Made by a program: the position numbers and the translations under genes
Shown here: positions 1 through 5,105 of the stretch, in pieces
Layout of the letters: every line of letters starts with the position of its first letter
Numbering within the stretch: position 1 is the first letter of the stretch
From: an uncultured Oscillospiraceae bacterium
GTDB lineage: Bacteria; Bacillota_A; Clostridia; Oscillospirales; Oscillospiraceae
NCBI GenBank assembly: GCA_910584605.1
Contig: CAJUAW010000129.1
Coordinates: 1-7,405, forward strand
Length of the DNA: 7,405 nt
Direction of reading: 5' to 3'
Notes under the pieces: generated by a model
The model's database searches: none
Told to the model about the DNA's origin: nothing
The model's input: only the letters and a program-made list of their open reading frames with translations

Positions 1-1287
1 ACCGCCCTCACCCTGACCACCCTCTACTCCACCAGCTACGCCGTCATTGTGGACGGCCAGGAGGTGGGCATTGTCGCGGACCAGAGCGTGGTGGATCAGG
101 CCATTCACACGGTCGAGACCCGAGGCAGCCAGCTGCTGGGCTACGACTACCGGGTGGGCGGCGAAATCGATTACGCCTTTACCCTCACCCTGAAAAGCGA
201 CCTGAGCCGGGAGCAGGACATCAGCAACTTCTTCTACGGCCAGCTCAATGAGCTCAGCGACCAGCTGCGGGCCTATCAGGTCATGCTGGGCAGTCAGGTC
301 GTCGGCGTGGTGAAGGACGAGACCGCCCTCAACGCCATGCTGGACGGCATCAAGGCCGAGTATGTCACTGACGCCACCACCTCTGTGGAATTTGTGGAGG
401 ACCTGTCCGTCACGCCGGTCTACGCGGTGGATACCCTGATGAGCGTCGGCCAGATCGAGGAGGCGCTGAAGGCCAACACCACCGGCGAGACCACCTACAC
501 TGTGGTCAAGGGCGACACCTACAACGGCATCGCCTACCGCAACGACATGTCGCTCAGCGACCTGATGGCCCTCAACCCGGACGCCAATATCAACCGGCTG
601 ATGGTGGGCGACATCCTCAACGTCAAGCAGATCATCCCCGCTCTGTCCGTTCTGACCACCGAGCATGTCACCTATCTGGAAGCCATCCCCTGCCCGGTGG
701 AGGAGGTTAAGGACGACTCCATGTATGTGGGCGACTCCAAGATCCTGACCCAGGGCGAGGAGGGGGAGGCGGAGATCCAGGCGGATGTGGTCTATATCAA
801 CGGCTACGAGCAGGAGCGCACCGTCACTGACAGCCTGACCCTCCGGGAGCCCACCACCACCGTGAAGGCCGTTGGCACCAAGGAGAAGCCCAAGACCGCC
901 TCCAAGGGCAACTATATCTGGCCCACCAGCAGCCACCGAATCAACTCCTACTTCGGCGGACGGACCATTTTTGGCAGCTACAGCTACCACTCCGGCATTG
1001 ACATCCATGCCACCTACGGCGAGGCCATCAAGGCCGCAGACGGCGGCACCGTCACCTTCGCCGGGTACAAGGGCAGTTACGGCTATCTGGTCATCATACG
1101 CCATGACAACGGCACCGAGTCCTACTACGGCCACAACTCCAGTCTGGTGGTTTCCGCCGGACAGAAGGTCTATCAGGGACAGACCATCGCCAAGGCCGGC
1201 TCCACCGGCCGCTCCACCGGCGTTCACTGCCACTTTGAGGTCCGCGTGGGCGGCACGGCAGTCAACCCGCTGAATTACCTGAGATAA
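1..1287 (+). CDS. M23-family peptidoglycan metallopeptidase with LysM domain (5' end outside window)
   Basis: Secreted or membrane-anchored cell-wall hydrolase, predicted to cleave peptide cross-links in peptidoglycan. The frame is open from base 1, so the start, and probably a signal or anchor segment, lies upstream; the GTG at 49 is internal. 428 residues are visible. Order: an N-terminal stretch with repeated 'VDGQEVGIV'/'GSQVVGVVKD' elements, a LysM domain at about 490-630 (YTVVKGDTYNGIA... LNPD... LMVGDIL), a G5-like beta segment at about 640-880, a short linker, then the M23 domain to the end. The zinc/catalytic set is complete: H-x3-D in HSGID (His codon 988, Asp codon 1000) and H-x-H in HCHFE (codons 1225 and 1231). 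The C-terminal NPLNYLR is typical of the family. Known for the family: LytM/NlpD-like endopeptidases active in growth or division. The exact bond cleaved cannot be read here. Confidence 0.95.
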   Translation, partial: TALTLTTLYSTSYAVIVDGQEVGIVADQSVVDQAIHTVETRGSQLLGYDYRVGGEIDYAFTLTLKSDLSREQDISNFFYGQLNELSDQLRAYQVMLGSQVVGVVKDETALNAMLDGIKAEYVTDATTSVEFVEDLSVTPVYAVDTLMSVGQIEEALKANTTGETTYTVVKGDTYNGIAYRNDMSLSDLMALNPDANINRLMVGDILNVKQIIPALSVLTTEHVTYLEAIPCPVEEVKDDSMYVGDSKILTQGEEGEAEIQADVVYINGYEQERTVTDSLTLREPTTTVKAVGTKEKPKTASKGNYIWPTSSHRINSYFGGRTIFGSYSYHSGIDIHATYGEAIKAADGGTVTFAGYKGSYGYLVIIRHDNGTESYYGHNSSLVVSAGQKVYQGQTIAKAGSTGRSTGVHCHFEVRVGGTAVNPLNYLR

Positions 1288-1295
1288 AGTACGAA

Positions 1296-1335
1296 CGCCC
1301 CCGGCCAACCACCGGGGGCGCTTGTTCTGTTTTAT
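1296..1335 (+). terminator. Rho-independent terminator of the M23 peptidase gene
   Basis: A perfect 9-bp GC-rich stem (CGCCCCCGG at 1296-1304 with CCGGGGGCG at 1312-1320) has a 7-nt loop. It is followed by a T-rich tract (CTTGTTCTGTTTTATTT) and begins 8 nt after the peptidase stop codon. Confidence 0.9.
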
Positions 1336-1416
1336 TTACCTTTTGCTATGCTAAAGGCAGACAGAGGGGGAGTGCAGGATGGTGAAGCCTGAAACGGTTG
1401 GCCGTGTCTTAAATAT

Positions 1417-1459
1417 AAAACGTCTCGTATTTTACCGGTAATAAAATACGAGACGTTTT
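1417..1459 (-). terminator. Terminator of the glyS operon (18-bp hairpin)
   Basis: A perfect 18-bp inverted repeat (1417-1434 with 1442-1459) has a 7-nt loop (1435-1441). On the minus strand it starts 2 nt after the nucleotidyltransferase stop codon, and its own 3' arm supplies TTTT followed by ATATTT. On the plus strand the 3' arm also runs into TTTTTATTATTT, so it may work in both directions and back up the peptidase terminator. Confidence 0.88.
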
Positions 1460-1461
1460 TA

Positions 1462-2244
1462 TTATTTCGATGGACGGACGGCCTCCAGGGCGCGGAGGAT
1501 TGCGTCAATGTCCTGAACGGTCCGCTCCGGGCTGGAAAACAGGTCCTGGAACAGACGCTCCAGGTTCTCCTCAAACCGGTCGGGCAATATCCGGCAGCAC
1601 TCCCGGCATAGCTGAACCAGCCGTTTTTCTCCCGGATGGGGGAGGCTGTTCAGCGCAAAGAGGAAGTCAAAGTAGGATTCCAAAAAGGCTGCGGTCCGGT
1701 GGTTGACGCTGACCAGATCCCCCCGCTTCAGCGCCTTTTGAATCTGCCCCTCATAGGCTGGCATGGAGGCGTGGAGCAGCTGCCAGCTGCGCTCCAGGAT
1801 ATTGGCGCGCAGCTGAGGCGGATAGGGCACGTCAAACCGCTTTTTGGCAGCGGTCAGGCGGCCGTCCCGGTCGTAGAGCACCCTGCAGGTCAGCAGATTG
1901 TTCCACATGCAGGTGGTGTAGCCGTTTTGGGGCTGGAACTGCTCCACCACCCGGGCCAAGTCCTCTGTGAACCCGTCCAGATTGCGGTACAGAAGGTCGA
2001 TATCCCTCCCGCTGTTCAGGGTGCAGTTGTCCTCATACTCCCAAAAGTGGTTGCCGATCTCCATCCGGCCGCAGTACCGGGATAAAAGGGCCCGCCGGAC
2101 CTCCTCCGGCACCGGGGCGGTGCAGTAGAGGTAGACGTCGTAGTCAGAGGCTTCGTCGAAGTGTTCCCCCGCCCGGGAGCCGCCCAGGGCCAGAGCCTCT
2201 ACCTCCTCCAGGGCGCACAGCTCCTGAATGAAAGTCTCCACCAT
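1462..2244 (-). CDS. Nucleotidyltransferase domain / DUF4037-type protein, coupled to glyS
   Basis: A 260-aa protein of the Pol-beta-like nucleotidyltransferase superfamily. The active-site signature is clear: GGS at residues 21-23, D-Y-D at 34-36 in SDYDVYLY, and a further acidic strand RDIDLLY (Asp81, Asp83) that fits the third carboxylate. The C-terminal half is helical with an 'LFALNSLPHPGEKRL' stretch that fits DUF4037. Such proteins transfer a nucleotide to a small molecule, protein or RNA; the substrate cannot be read here. Start: the ATG at 2244 overlaps the glyS TGA as TGATG, which points to translational coupling. An upstream in-frame TTG at 2271 is possible but lies inside glyS and has no better ribosome site. 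It is the last gene of the T-box operon, with the hairpin terminator right behind it, so glycine starvation should induce it together with glyS. Confidence 0.82.
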   Translation of the reverse strand: MVETFIQELCALEEVEALALGGSRAGEHFDEASDYDVYLYCTAPVPEEVRRALLSRYCGRMEIGNHFWEYEDNCTLNSGRDIDLLYRNLDGFTEDLARVVEQFQPQNGYTTCMWNNLLTCRVLYDRDGRLTAAKKRFDVPYPPQLRANILERSWQLLHASMPAYEGQIQKALKRGDLVSVNHRTAAFLESYFDFLFALNSLPHPGEKRLVQLCRECCRILPDRFEENLERLFQDLFSSPERTVQDIDAILRALEAVRPSK

Positions 2245-3674
2245 CAGTAGGCCAGCTTCTGGTCCAGCCAATCCTTCAGCTGATCGATGGGCACCCGGAC
2301 CTGGTCCATGGTGTCCCGGTCCCGGATGGTGACGGCGTGGTCGGCCTCGGTCTTGTCGTCGCCCACGGTCTGGAAGTCCACGGTGATGCAGTAGGGGGTG
2401 CCCACCTCGTCCTGGCGGCGGTACCGCTTGCCAATGGAACCGGCATCGTCAAAGTCCACCATAAAATACTTGGACAGCTGGGCCTGAATCTCCCGGGCCT
2501 TTTCGCTCAGCTTCTTGGACAGGGGGAGTACGGCGCACTTGAAGGGGGCCAGGGCGGGGTGGAGGCGCAGGACGGTACGCACGTCGTCCTTGCCGTCCTT
2601 GTCCTGTCCGACCACCTCCTCGTCGTAGGCGTCCACCAGGAAGGCCAGGGTGACCCGGTCGGCGCCCAGGGAGGGCTCAATGACATAGGGGATATAGTGC
2701 TCGTTGGCCTCCTGGTCGAAGTAGGTCTGGTCCTTGCCCGAAGTGTTCTGGTGGGCGGTCAGGTCAAAGTTGGTCCGGCTGGCCACCCCCCACAGCTCGC
2801 CCCAGCCGAAGGGGAAGACAAACTCAAAGTCGGTGGTGGCGTTGGAGTAGTGGGACAGCTCCTCGGGGTCGTGGTCCCGCAGGCGGAGGTTCTCGTCCCG
2901 CAGGCCCAGATTCAGCAGCCACTCGTGGCAGAATTTCTTCCAGTAGGCGAACCACTCCAGCTCGGTGCCCGGTTTGCAGAAGAACTCCAGCTCCATCTGC
3001 TCAAACTCCCGGGTGCGGAAGGTGAAGTTGCCCGGAGTGATCTCGTTGCGGAAGGATTTGCCCACCTGGCACACGCCAAAGGGCAGCTTTCTTCTGGTGG
3101 TGCGCTGGACGTTCTGGAAGTTGACAAAGATACCCTGGGCGGTCTCGGGGCGGAGGTAGACGGTGTTCTTGGCGTCCTCTGTGACCCCCTGGAAGGTCTT
3201 AAACATCAGGTTGAACTGACGGATGTCGGTCCAGTTGAACTTGCCGCAGGAGGGGCAGACGATCTGGTGCTCCTCCACAAAGGACTTCATCTCAGCCTGG
3301 GACATAGCGTCTACGCTGTGGCCCAGGTCAAAGCTGTTGGCCTGGCACCAGTCCTCAATGACCTTGTCCGCCCGGAACCGCTCCTTGCACTCCTTGCAGT
3401 CCATCAGCGGGTCGGAGAAGCCGCCCACATGGCCGCTGGCCACCCACACCTGGGGGTTCATCAGGATGGCGGCGTCCAGGCCCACGTTGTAGGGGTTCTC
3501 CTGGACGAATTTCTTCCACCACGCCTTCTTTACGTTGTTCTTCAGCTCCACGCCCAGGGGGCCGTAGTCCCAGGTGTTGGCCAGGCCGCCGTAGATCTCA
3601 GAGCCGGAGAAGATAAACCCCCGGCCCTTGCACAGGGCCACAATCTTTTCCATAGTCTTTTCGGTGTTCTTCAT
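2244..3674 (-). CDS. glyS: Glycine--tRNA ligase, homodimeric type
   Basis: Charges tRNA-Gly with glycine using ATP, in the cytoplasm. The 476-aa length fits the single-chain dimeric class II enzyme rather than the two-subunit glyQ/glyS form. Visible parts: N-terminal SGSEIYGGLANTWDYGPLG; a likely zinc site of two Cys pairs, CKEC (93, 96) and CPSC (140, 143); RPETAQGIF (about 175-183); motif 2 FRNE (208-211) followed by FRTREFEQMELEFF; motif 3 GADR (337-340); and a C-terminal anticodon-binding domain from about 375, including IGKRYRRQDEVGTPYC. Start: the ATG at 3674 has AAGGAG 10 nt upstream. An ATG at 3695 gives seven extra residues, but that site is inside the reading of the ribosome binding site and has none of its own, so it was not used. 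Second gene of a T-box operon: 21 nt after the 127-aa gene, and overlapping the next gene by one base. Confidence 0.97.
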   Translation of the reverse strand: MKNTEKTMEKIVALCKGRGFIFSGSEIYGGLANTWDYGPLGVELKNNVKKAWWKKFVQENPYNVGLDAAILMNPQVWVASGHVGGFSDPLMDCKECKERFRADKVIEDWCQANSFDLGHSVDAMSQAEMKSFVEEHQIVCPSCGKFNWTDIRQFNLMFKTFQGVTEDAKNTVYLRPETAQGIFVNFQNVQRTTRRKLPFGVCQVGKSFRNEITPGNFTFRTREFEQMELEFFCKPGTELEWFAYWKKFCHEWLLNLGLRDENLRLRDHDPEELSHYSNATTDFEFVFPFGWGELWGVASRTNFDLTAHQNTSGKDQTYFDQEANEHYIPYVIEPSLGADRVTLAFLVDAYDEEVVGQDKDGKDDVRTVLRLHPALAPFKCAVLPLSKKLSEKAREIQAQLSKYFMVDFDDAGSIGKRYRRQDEVGTPYCITVDFQTVGDDKTEADHAVTIRDRDTMDQVRVPIDQLKDWLDQKLAY

Positions 3675-3695
3675 GTTGGATAAGCTCCTTTTCAT

Positions 3696-4079
3696 TTATT
3701 GTGGGTCAATCGTGTGGAAAATTCGTTTTAATCCTCCGTTTTCGTACAAAAACTCAAGCTGTAACGTCAGATAGGTCAAGTCTCCGCCGGAGGTCAGCTC
3801 GTAGTCCGCCGCGAAGCCGCTGCCGTCCTTATACTCAAAAAACATGATCTCATGATGATACTCATATTGAGGCTTAAAGTTACAGGGGACGCCATATTCG
3901 TCAAAAACATCGAAGTCATTCATGTCCAGCGTGCCCTGGATGCACTCCCGGATTTCCTCGGTGTTGTCCCACTCCATCTCGTCCACGCAGGAGGGCAGAT
4001 CCTCGTACCGCTTTTCGTGAAGGACGTGGCAGATGTTCTTTACCACCTCAATGGCCTGTTCCTTGTGCTGTTCCGTCAT
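3696..4079 (-). CDS. Unrecognised 127-aa protein, first gene after the glycine T-box
   Basis: Function not recognised. The protein is small, acidic and soluble-looking, with no signal peptide or membrane segment. An amphipathic N-terminal helix (KEQAIEVVKNICHVLHEKR) is followed by alternating short strands rich in Tyr, Phe and Glu (QYEYHHEIMFFEYKDG, LTYLTLQLEFLYE). That pattern would suit a small alpha+beta fold such as the NTF2/SnoaL type, but this is only an impression. Start: the ATG at 4079 has AGGAGG 7 nt upstream, a near-ideal ribosome site; the TTG just before it is less likely. It sits between the T-box attenuator and glyS, 21 nt from the glyS start, so it is co-transcribed and should be induced when uncharged tRNA-Gly builds up. 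The position makes a role linked to glycine or tRNA-Gly plausible but unproven. Confidence 0.85.
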   Translation of the reverse strand: MTEQHKEQAIEVVKNICHVLHEKRYEDLPSCVDEMEWDNTEEIRECIQGTLDMNDFDVFDEYGVPCNFKPQYEYHHEIMFFEYKDGSGFAADYELTSGGDLTYLTLQLEFLYENGGLKRIFHTIDPQ

Positions 4080-4100
4080 CAAAACACCTCCTTTACAGAC

Positions 4101-4132
4101 AAAAACGCCCTGAGCCGGTTTGGCTCAGGGCG
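4101..4132 (-). terminator. T-box regulated intrinsic terminator (attenuator)
   Basis: An 11-bp perfect stem (CGCCCTGAGCC with GGCTCAGGGCG, 4132-4122 and 4116-4106) with a 5-nt loop is followed by TTTTT on the minus strand. It lies 13 nt after the T-box sequence and upstream of the AGGAGG of the first gene. Confidence 0.93.
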
Positions 4133-4326
4133 AACAAAACTTGTCCGTGGTTCCACCTGAATTTCCCCATGGGGGACACTCTTGCCCGGTAACGGCGGGG
4201 GACCGGCGGACCATTTCCTGTCCGCGCTCCAAGGCGCCTTCCCGCCGCGCCTTCGGAGGATTTTCACCTGCCATCCTCTCTCTGCCGCCCGGCTGCGGGG
4301 TACTGTTCCCTGTCTTCGCTTTGTGT
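4101..4326 (-). promoter_or_regulatory. T-box riboswitch leader, probably tRNA-Gly responsive
   Basis: The leader runs from the predicted transcription start near 4326 to the terminator T-run at 4101. The T-box proper reads AGGTGGAACCACG (4158-4146), close to the consensus GGGTGGNACCGCG, with GCCGTTACCGGGCAAGAGTG upstream as in many synthetase T-boxes. The acceptor-binding bulge reads UGGA, which pairs with a tRNA ending U73-C-C-A; tRNA-Gly has U73, whereas most tRNAs have A73 and select UGGU. A GGC triplet at 4238-4236, just before CCTTGGAGC, is a good candidate Gly specifier codon. Uncharged tRNA-Gly should stabilise the antiterminator and allow transcription of the 127-aa gene, glyS and the nucleotidyltransferase gene. 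The T-box identity is very secure; glycine specificity rests on U73, the GGC triplet and glyS downstream. Confidence 0.93.
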
Positions 4327-4332
4327 TTGCTT

Positions 4333-4361
4333 ATTGTATGCCAGTTTCCTTCCCCTGTCAA
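4333..4361 (-). promoter_or_regulatory. Promoter of the T-box/glyS operon
   Basis: A perfect -35 TTGACA (4361-4356), a 17-nt spacer and -10 TACAAT (4338-4333) place the transcript start near 4326, just ahead of the T-box leader. The -35 hexamer is the exact loop of an inverted repeat, TTCCCC/GGGGAA (4367-4362 and 4355-4350). Confidence 0.88.
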
Positions 4362-4379
4362 GGGGAATTTTAAGAGTTT

Positions 4380-4538
4380 TTACCTCTTTTCCTTCTGATC
4401 GACTTCTTTCAGATGAGCTTTCAAAACCTGATTGATATAGCTGGACAGAGAGCGGTCCTCCATTTCTGACAAATACCTCACCCGATCCAAAATGGGGGCA
4501 TCAATGGTAATGCTCACCGATGTTTTCAATGGCTTCAC
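4380..4538 (-). CDS. Ribbon-helix-helix (Arc/CopG-like) small DNA-binding protein
   Basis: A 52-aa protein. The GTG start at 4538 has AGGAG 7 nt upstream (4550-4546); the stop is TAA at 4382-4380. It reads as a minimal RHH fold: beta strand KTSVSITI (about 5-12), helix A from APILDRVRYLSEME (about 14-27), helix B from RSLSSYINQVLKAHLKEV (about 29-46), then a charged tail. RHH proteins bind DNA as dimers through the paired N-terminal strands and often act as antitoxins or autoregulators. It faces away from the 61-aa gene, with both promoters overlapping and short repeats between them, so it probably regulates both. No terminator separates it from the glyS operon promoter, so read-through into the T-box leader is possible. 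No toxin of a known RHH-associated family lies beside it. Confidence 0.85.
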   Translation of the reverse strand: MKPLKTSVSITIDAPILDRVRYLSEMEDRSLSSYINQVLKAHLKEVDQKEKR

Positions 4539-4561
4539 AGAATCACTCCTCAATTGGAATG

Positions 4562-4591
4562 ATACTATTTTCTCCCGTGTTACGTTGACAA
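4562..4591 (-). promoter_or_regulatory. Promoter of the ribbon-helix-helix gene
   Basis: -35 TTGTCA (4591-4586), an 18-nt spacer, -10 TAGTAT (4567-4562), and the ribosome binding site 12 nt beyond the -10. Its -35 lies on top of the opposite-strand -35 of the 61-aa gene. Confidence 0.6.
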
Positions 4592-4613
4592 ATCGTGGTT
4601 TATCGTGTAAACT
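4585..4613 (+). promoter_or_regulatory. Promoter and operator-like repeats of the 61-aa gene
   Basis: Perfect -35 TTGACA (4585-4590), a 17-nt spacer and -10 TAAACT (4608-4613). The spacer contains TCGTG at 4593 and again at 4603, one helical turn apart, with a third copy at 4626. An inverted repeat, GTTTA-TCGTG-TAAAC (4598-4612), covers the -10. These fit tandem half-sites for an RHH repressor; the binding is inferred. Confidence 0.72.
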
Positions 4614-4641
4614 GGTCTAAATGCATCGTGGGAGGAATACC

Positions 4642-4827
4642 ATGTACAGCAATGATTTTGAATCTGCATTCTCCCATTTCTTAGAGACGCGCGAATATGA
4701 TGAAGCAGAAAACATTCTGTTCTCCGCCATCCGTCAGGCGTTCATTGCCGGCTGGCTGGCCGCGGGGGGCGAGCCGCCCAACAAAGGACGGATCTTTCAG
4801 CTGTTTTCCTCCGAACAAGAAATGTAG
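4642..4827 (+). CDS. Small 61-aa protein of unknown function, divergent from the RHH gene
   Basis: Not recognised with confidence. It has an acidic, helical N-terminus (SNDFESAFSHFLETREYDEA), then SAIRQAFIAGWLAAGGEPP, a pattern I associate with short orphan proteins of Clostridia phages and integrated elements. There is no convincing membrane helix. Start: the ATG at 4642 has GGAGG 6 nt upstream; the in-frame ATG at 4621 would put this ribosome site inside the gene. It has its own promoter at 4585-4613. No terminator follows its stop, so its transcripts may run through the small-RNA promoter (4837-4866) to the hairpin at 4911-4957, which would couple this gene to the downstream antisense RNA. 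Confidence 0.7.
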   Translation: MYSNDFESAFSHFLETREYDEAENILFSAIRQAFIAGWLAAGGEPPNKGRIFQLFSSEQEM

Positions 4828-4836
4828 GATTTCCTC

Positions 4837-4866
4837 TTGCATATGATAAACCGGTTGTGGTATAAT
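4837..4866 (+). promoter_or_regulatory. Extended -10 promoter of the candidate antisense RNA
   Basis: A perfect TATAAT (4861-4866) is preceded by TGG, making an extended -10 element. A weak -35, TTGCAT (4837-4842), lies 18 nt upstream. No ribosome binding site with a start codon follows before the terminator, so the product is expected to be RNA. Confidence 0.75.
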
Positions 4867-4871
4867 GTTTT

Positions 4872-4908
4872 CAGCCGATAATCCACCAAACGGCTCATCA
4901 TCTTCACG
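4872..4908 (-). repeat. Imperfect direct repeat, copy B (antisense-RNA copy)
   Basis: Read on the minus strand, this copy holds GTGAAGA, GATGAGC, TTGGTGGAT, ATCG and GCTG in the same order as copy A at 5028-5065, with short insertions and substitutions between blocks. Because it is transcribed on the plus strand, its RNA is antisense to copy A. Confidence 0.85.
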
Positions 4909-4960
4909 CAAAACTGAGCCCCACAGAGAGGTCGCATCTCTCTGTGGGGCTCGGTTTAAC
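4873..4960 (+). ncRNA. Candidate antisense RNA antitoxin (about 85-90 nt)
   Basis: Predicted to run from about 7 nt after the TATAAT to the end of the hairpin at 4911-4957. The 5' part can fold as AGCCG/CGGCT (4873-4877 with 4891-4895) with a 13-nt loop carrying UCCACCAA. The region 4872-4908 is complementary in blocks to the translation-initiation region of the 30-aa peptide mRNA encoded opposite it: UCUUCAC, GCUCAUC and AUCCACCAA pair with bases around its start codon and codons 4-6. GCCGAUAA (4874-4881) is also complementary to a loop inside the peptide coding region. With convergent transcription to a shared terminator, this matches the RNA II partner of Fst/par-type systems. The existence of the RNA and its role are inferred. 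Confidence 0.68.
4911..4957. terminator. Bidirectional terminator shared by the peptide gene and the antisense RNA
   Basis: A 15-bp perfect stem (4916-4930 with 4938-4952) extends to 20 bp (4911-4957) through one G-U-type pair, with a 7-nt loop. On the minus strand it begins 8 nt after the peptide stop and is followed by CAGTTTTGCG. On the plus strand the 3' arm ends GGTTTAACTTT. There is no other terminator between the two convergent genes. Confidence 0.9.
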
Positions 4961-4965
4961 TTTGG

Positions 4966-5058
4966 TTACCTTTTGTTGTGACGGTCAAACCATCTGCAAA
5001 TGAGTCCGCCGATAACATTTGCAGTGACAGCCACGATCACATCCACCAATACGCTCAT
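4966..5058 (-). CDS. 30-aa single-helix membrane peptide, candidate type I toxin
   Basis: A very short gene with a full expression signal: ATG at 5058, AGGAGG 7 nt upstream (5071-5066), stop TAA at 4968-4966. The peptide begins MSVLVD, continues with a hydrophobic helix of about 15 residues (VIVAVTANVIGGLIC) and ends in the aromatic, charged tail RWFDRHNKR. Size, a single transmembrane helix and a polar tail after a W-[LF]-D-R-type motif fit the Ldr/Fst-like class of membrane-acting toxins, though sequence identity to any named family cannot be claimed. Its promoter, sequestering leader hairpin, shared terminator and convergent antisense RNA support a type I toxin-antitoxin locus. The alternative is a harmless small membrane protein with antisense control. 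A 9-bp inverted repeat lies inside the coding region (4994-5002 with 5016-5024). Confidence 0.78.
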   Translation of the reverse strand: MSVLVDVIVAVTANVIGGLICRWFDRHNKR

Positions 5059-5065
5059 CTCTTCA
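5028..5065 (-). repeat. Imperfect direct repeat, copy A (peptide start region)
   Basis: This copy spans the bases between the Shine-Dalgarno sequence and the ATG, the start codon and roughly the first ten codons. Blocks GTGAAGA, GATGAGC, TTGGTGGAT, ATCG and GGCTG recur in order in copy B at 4908-4872. Confidence 0.85.
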
Positions 5066-5067
5066 CC

Positions 5068-5091
5068 TCCTCCCTGTTGCCAGGGTAGGAA
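5068..5091 (-). promoter_or_regulatory. Leader hairpin sequestering the peptide Shine-Dalgarno sequence
   Basis: The peptide mRNA leader can fold TCCT-A-CCCTG (5090-5081) against CAGGGAGGA (5076-5068) around a GCAA tetraloop, which is of the stable GNRA class, with one bulged A at 5086. The 3' arm contains most of the AGGAGG (5071-5066). A competing stem, GTTGCC/GGCAAC (5098-5093 with 5081-5076), would open this one, so the leader may switch. Confidence 0.72.
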
Positions 5092-5105
5092 AGGCAACCA
5101 TCTAC

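Noticed and set aside
872..1273. A second plus-strand frame inside the M23 peptidase gene.
   Set aside because: It is a Pro/Ala/Thr-rich out-of-frame shadow of the catalytic domain.
1379..1441. A 20-codon plus-strand frame with GAGGGGG upstream of its ATG, between the M23 and nucleotidyltransferase genes.
   Set aside because: Its second half is the arm and loop of the operon terminator hairpin, the upstream -10-like TATGCT has no good -35, and the peptide has no recognisable character.
2337..3683. A 448-codon open frame antisense to glyS.
   Set aside because: It is the mirror of a GC-rich, strongly supported glyS gene. Its translation is low-complexity (Gly, Val, Leu) and it has no ribosome site.
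4233..4235. GCC (Ala) as the T-box specifier, one triplet after GGC.
   Set aside because: The UGGA bulge calls for a tRNA with U73, and glyS is downstream, so GGC (Gly) is preferred; structure modelling would settle it.
4080..4267. Small open frames on both strands inside the T-box leader.
   Set aside because: The sequence is fully explained as structured leader RNA, and the frames have no usable ribosome sites.
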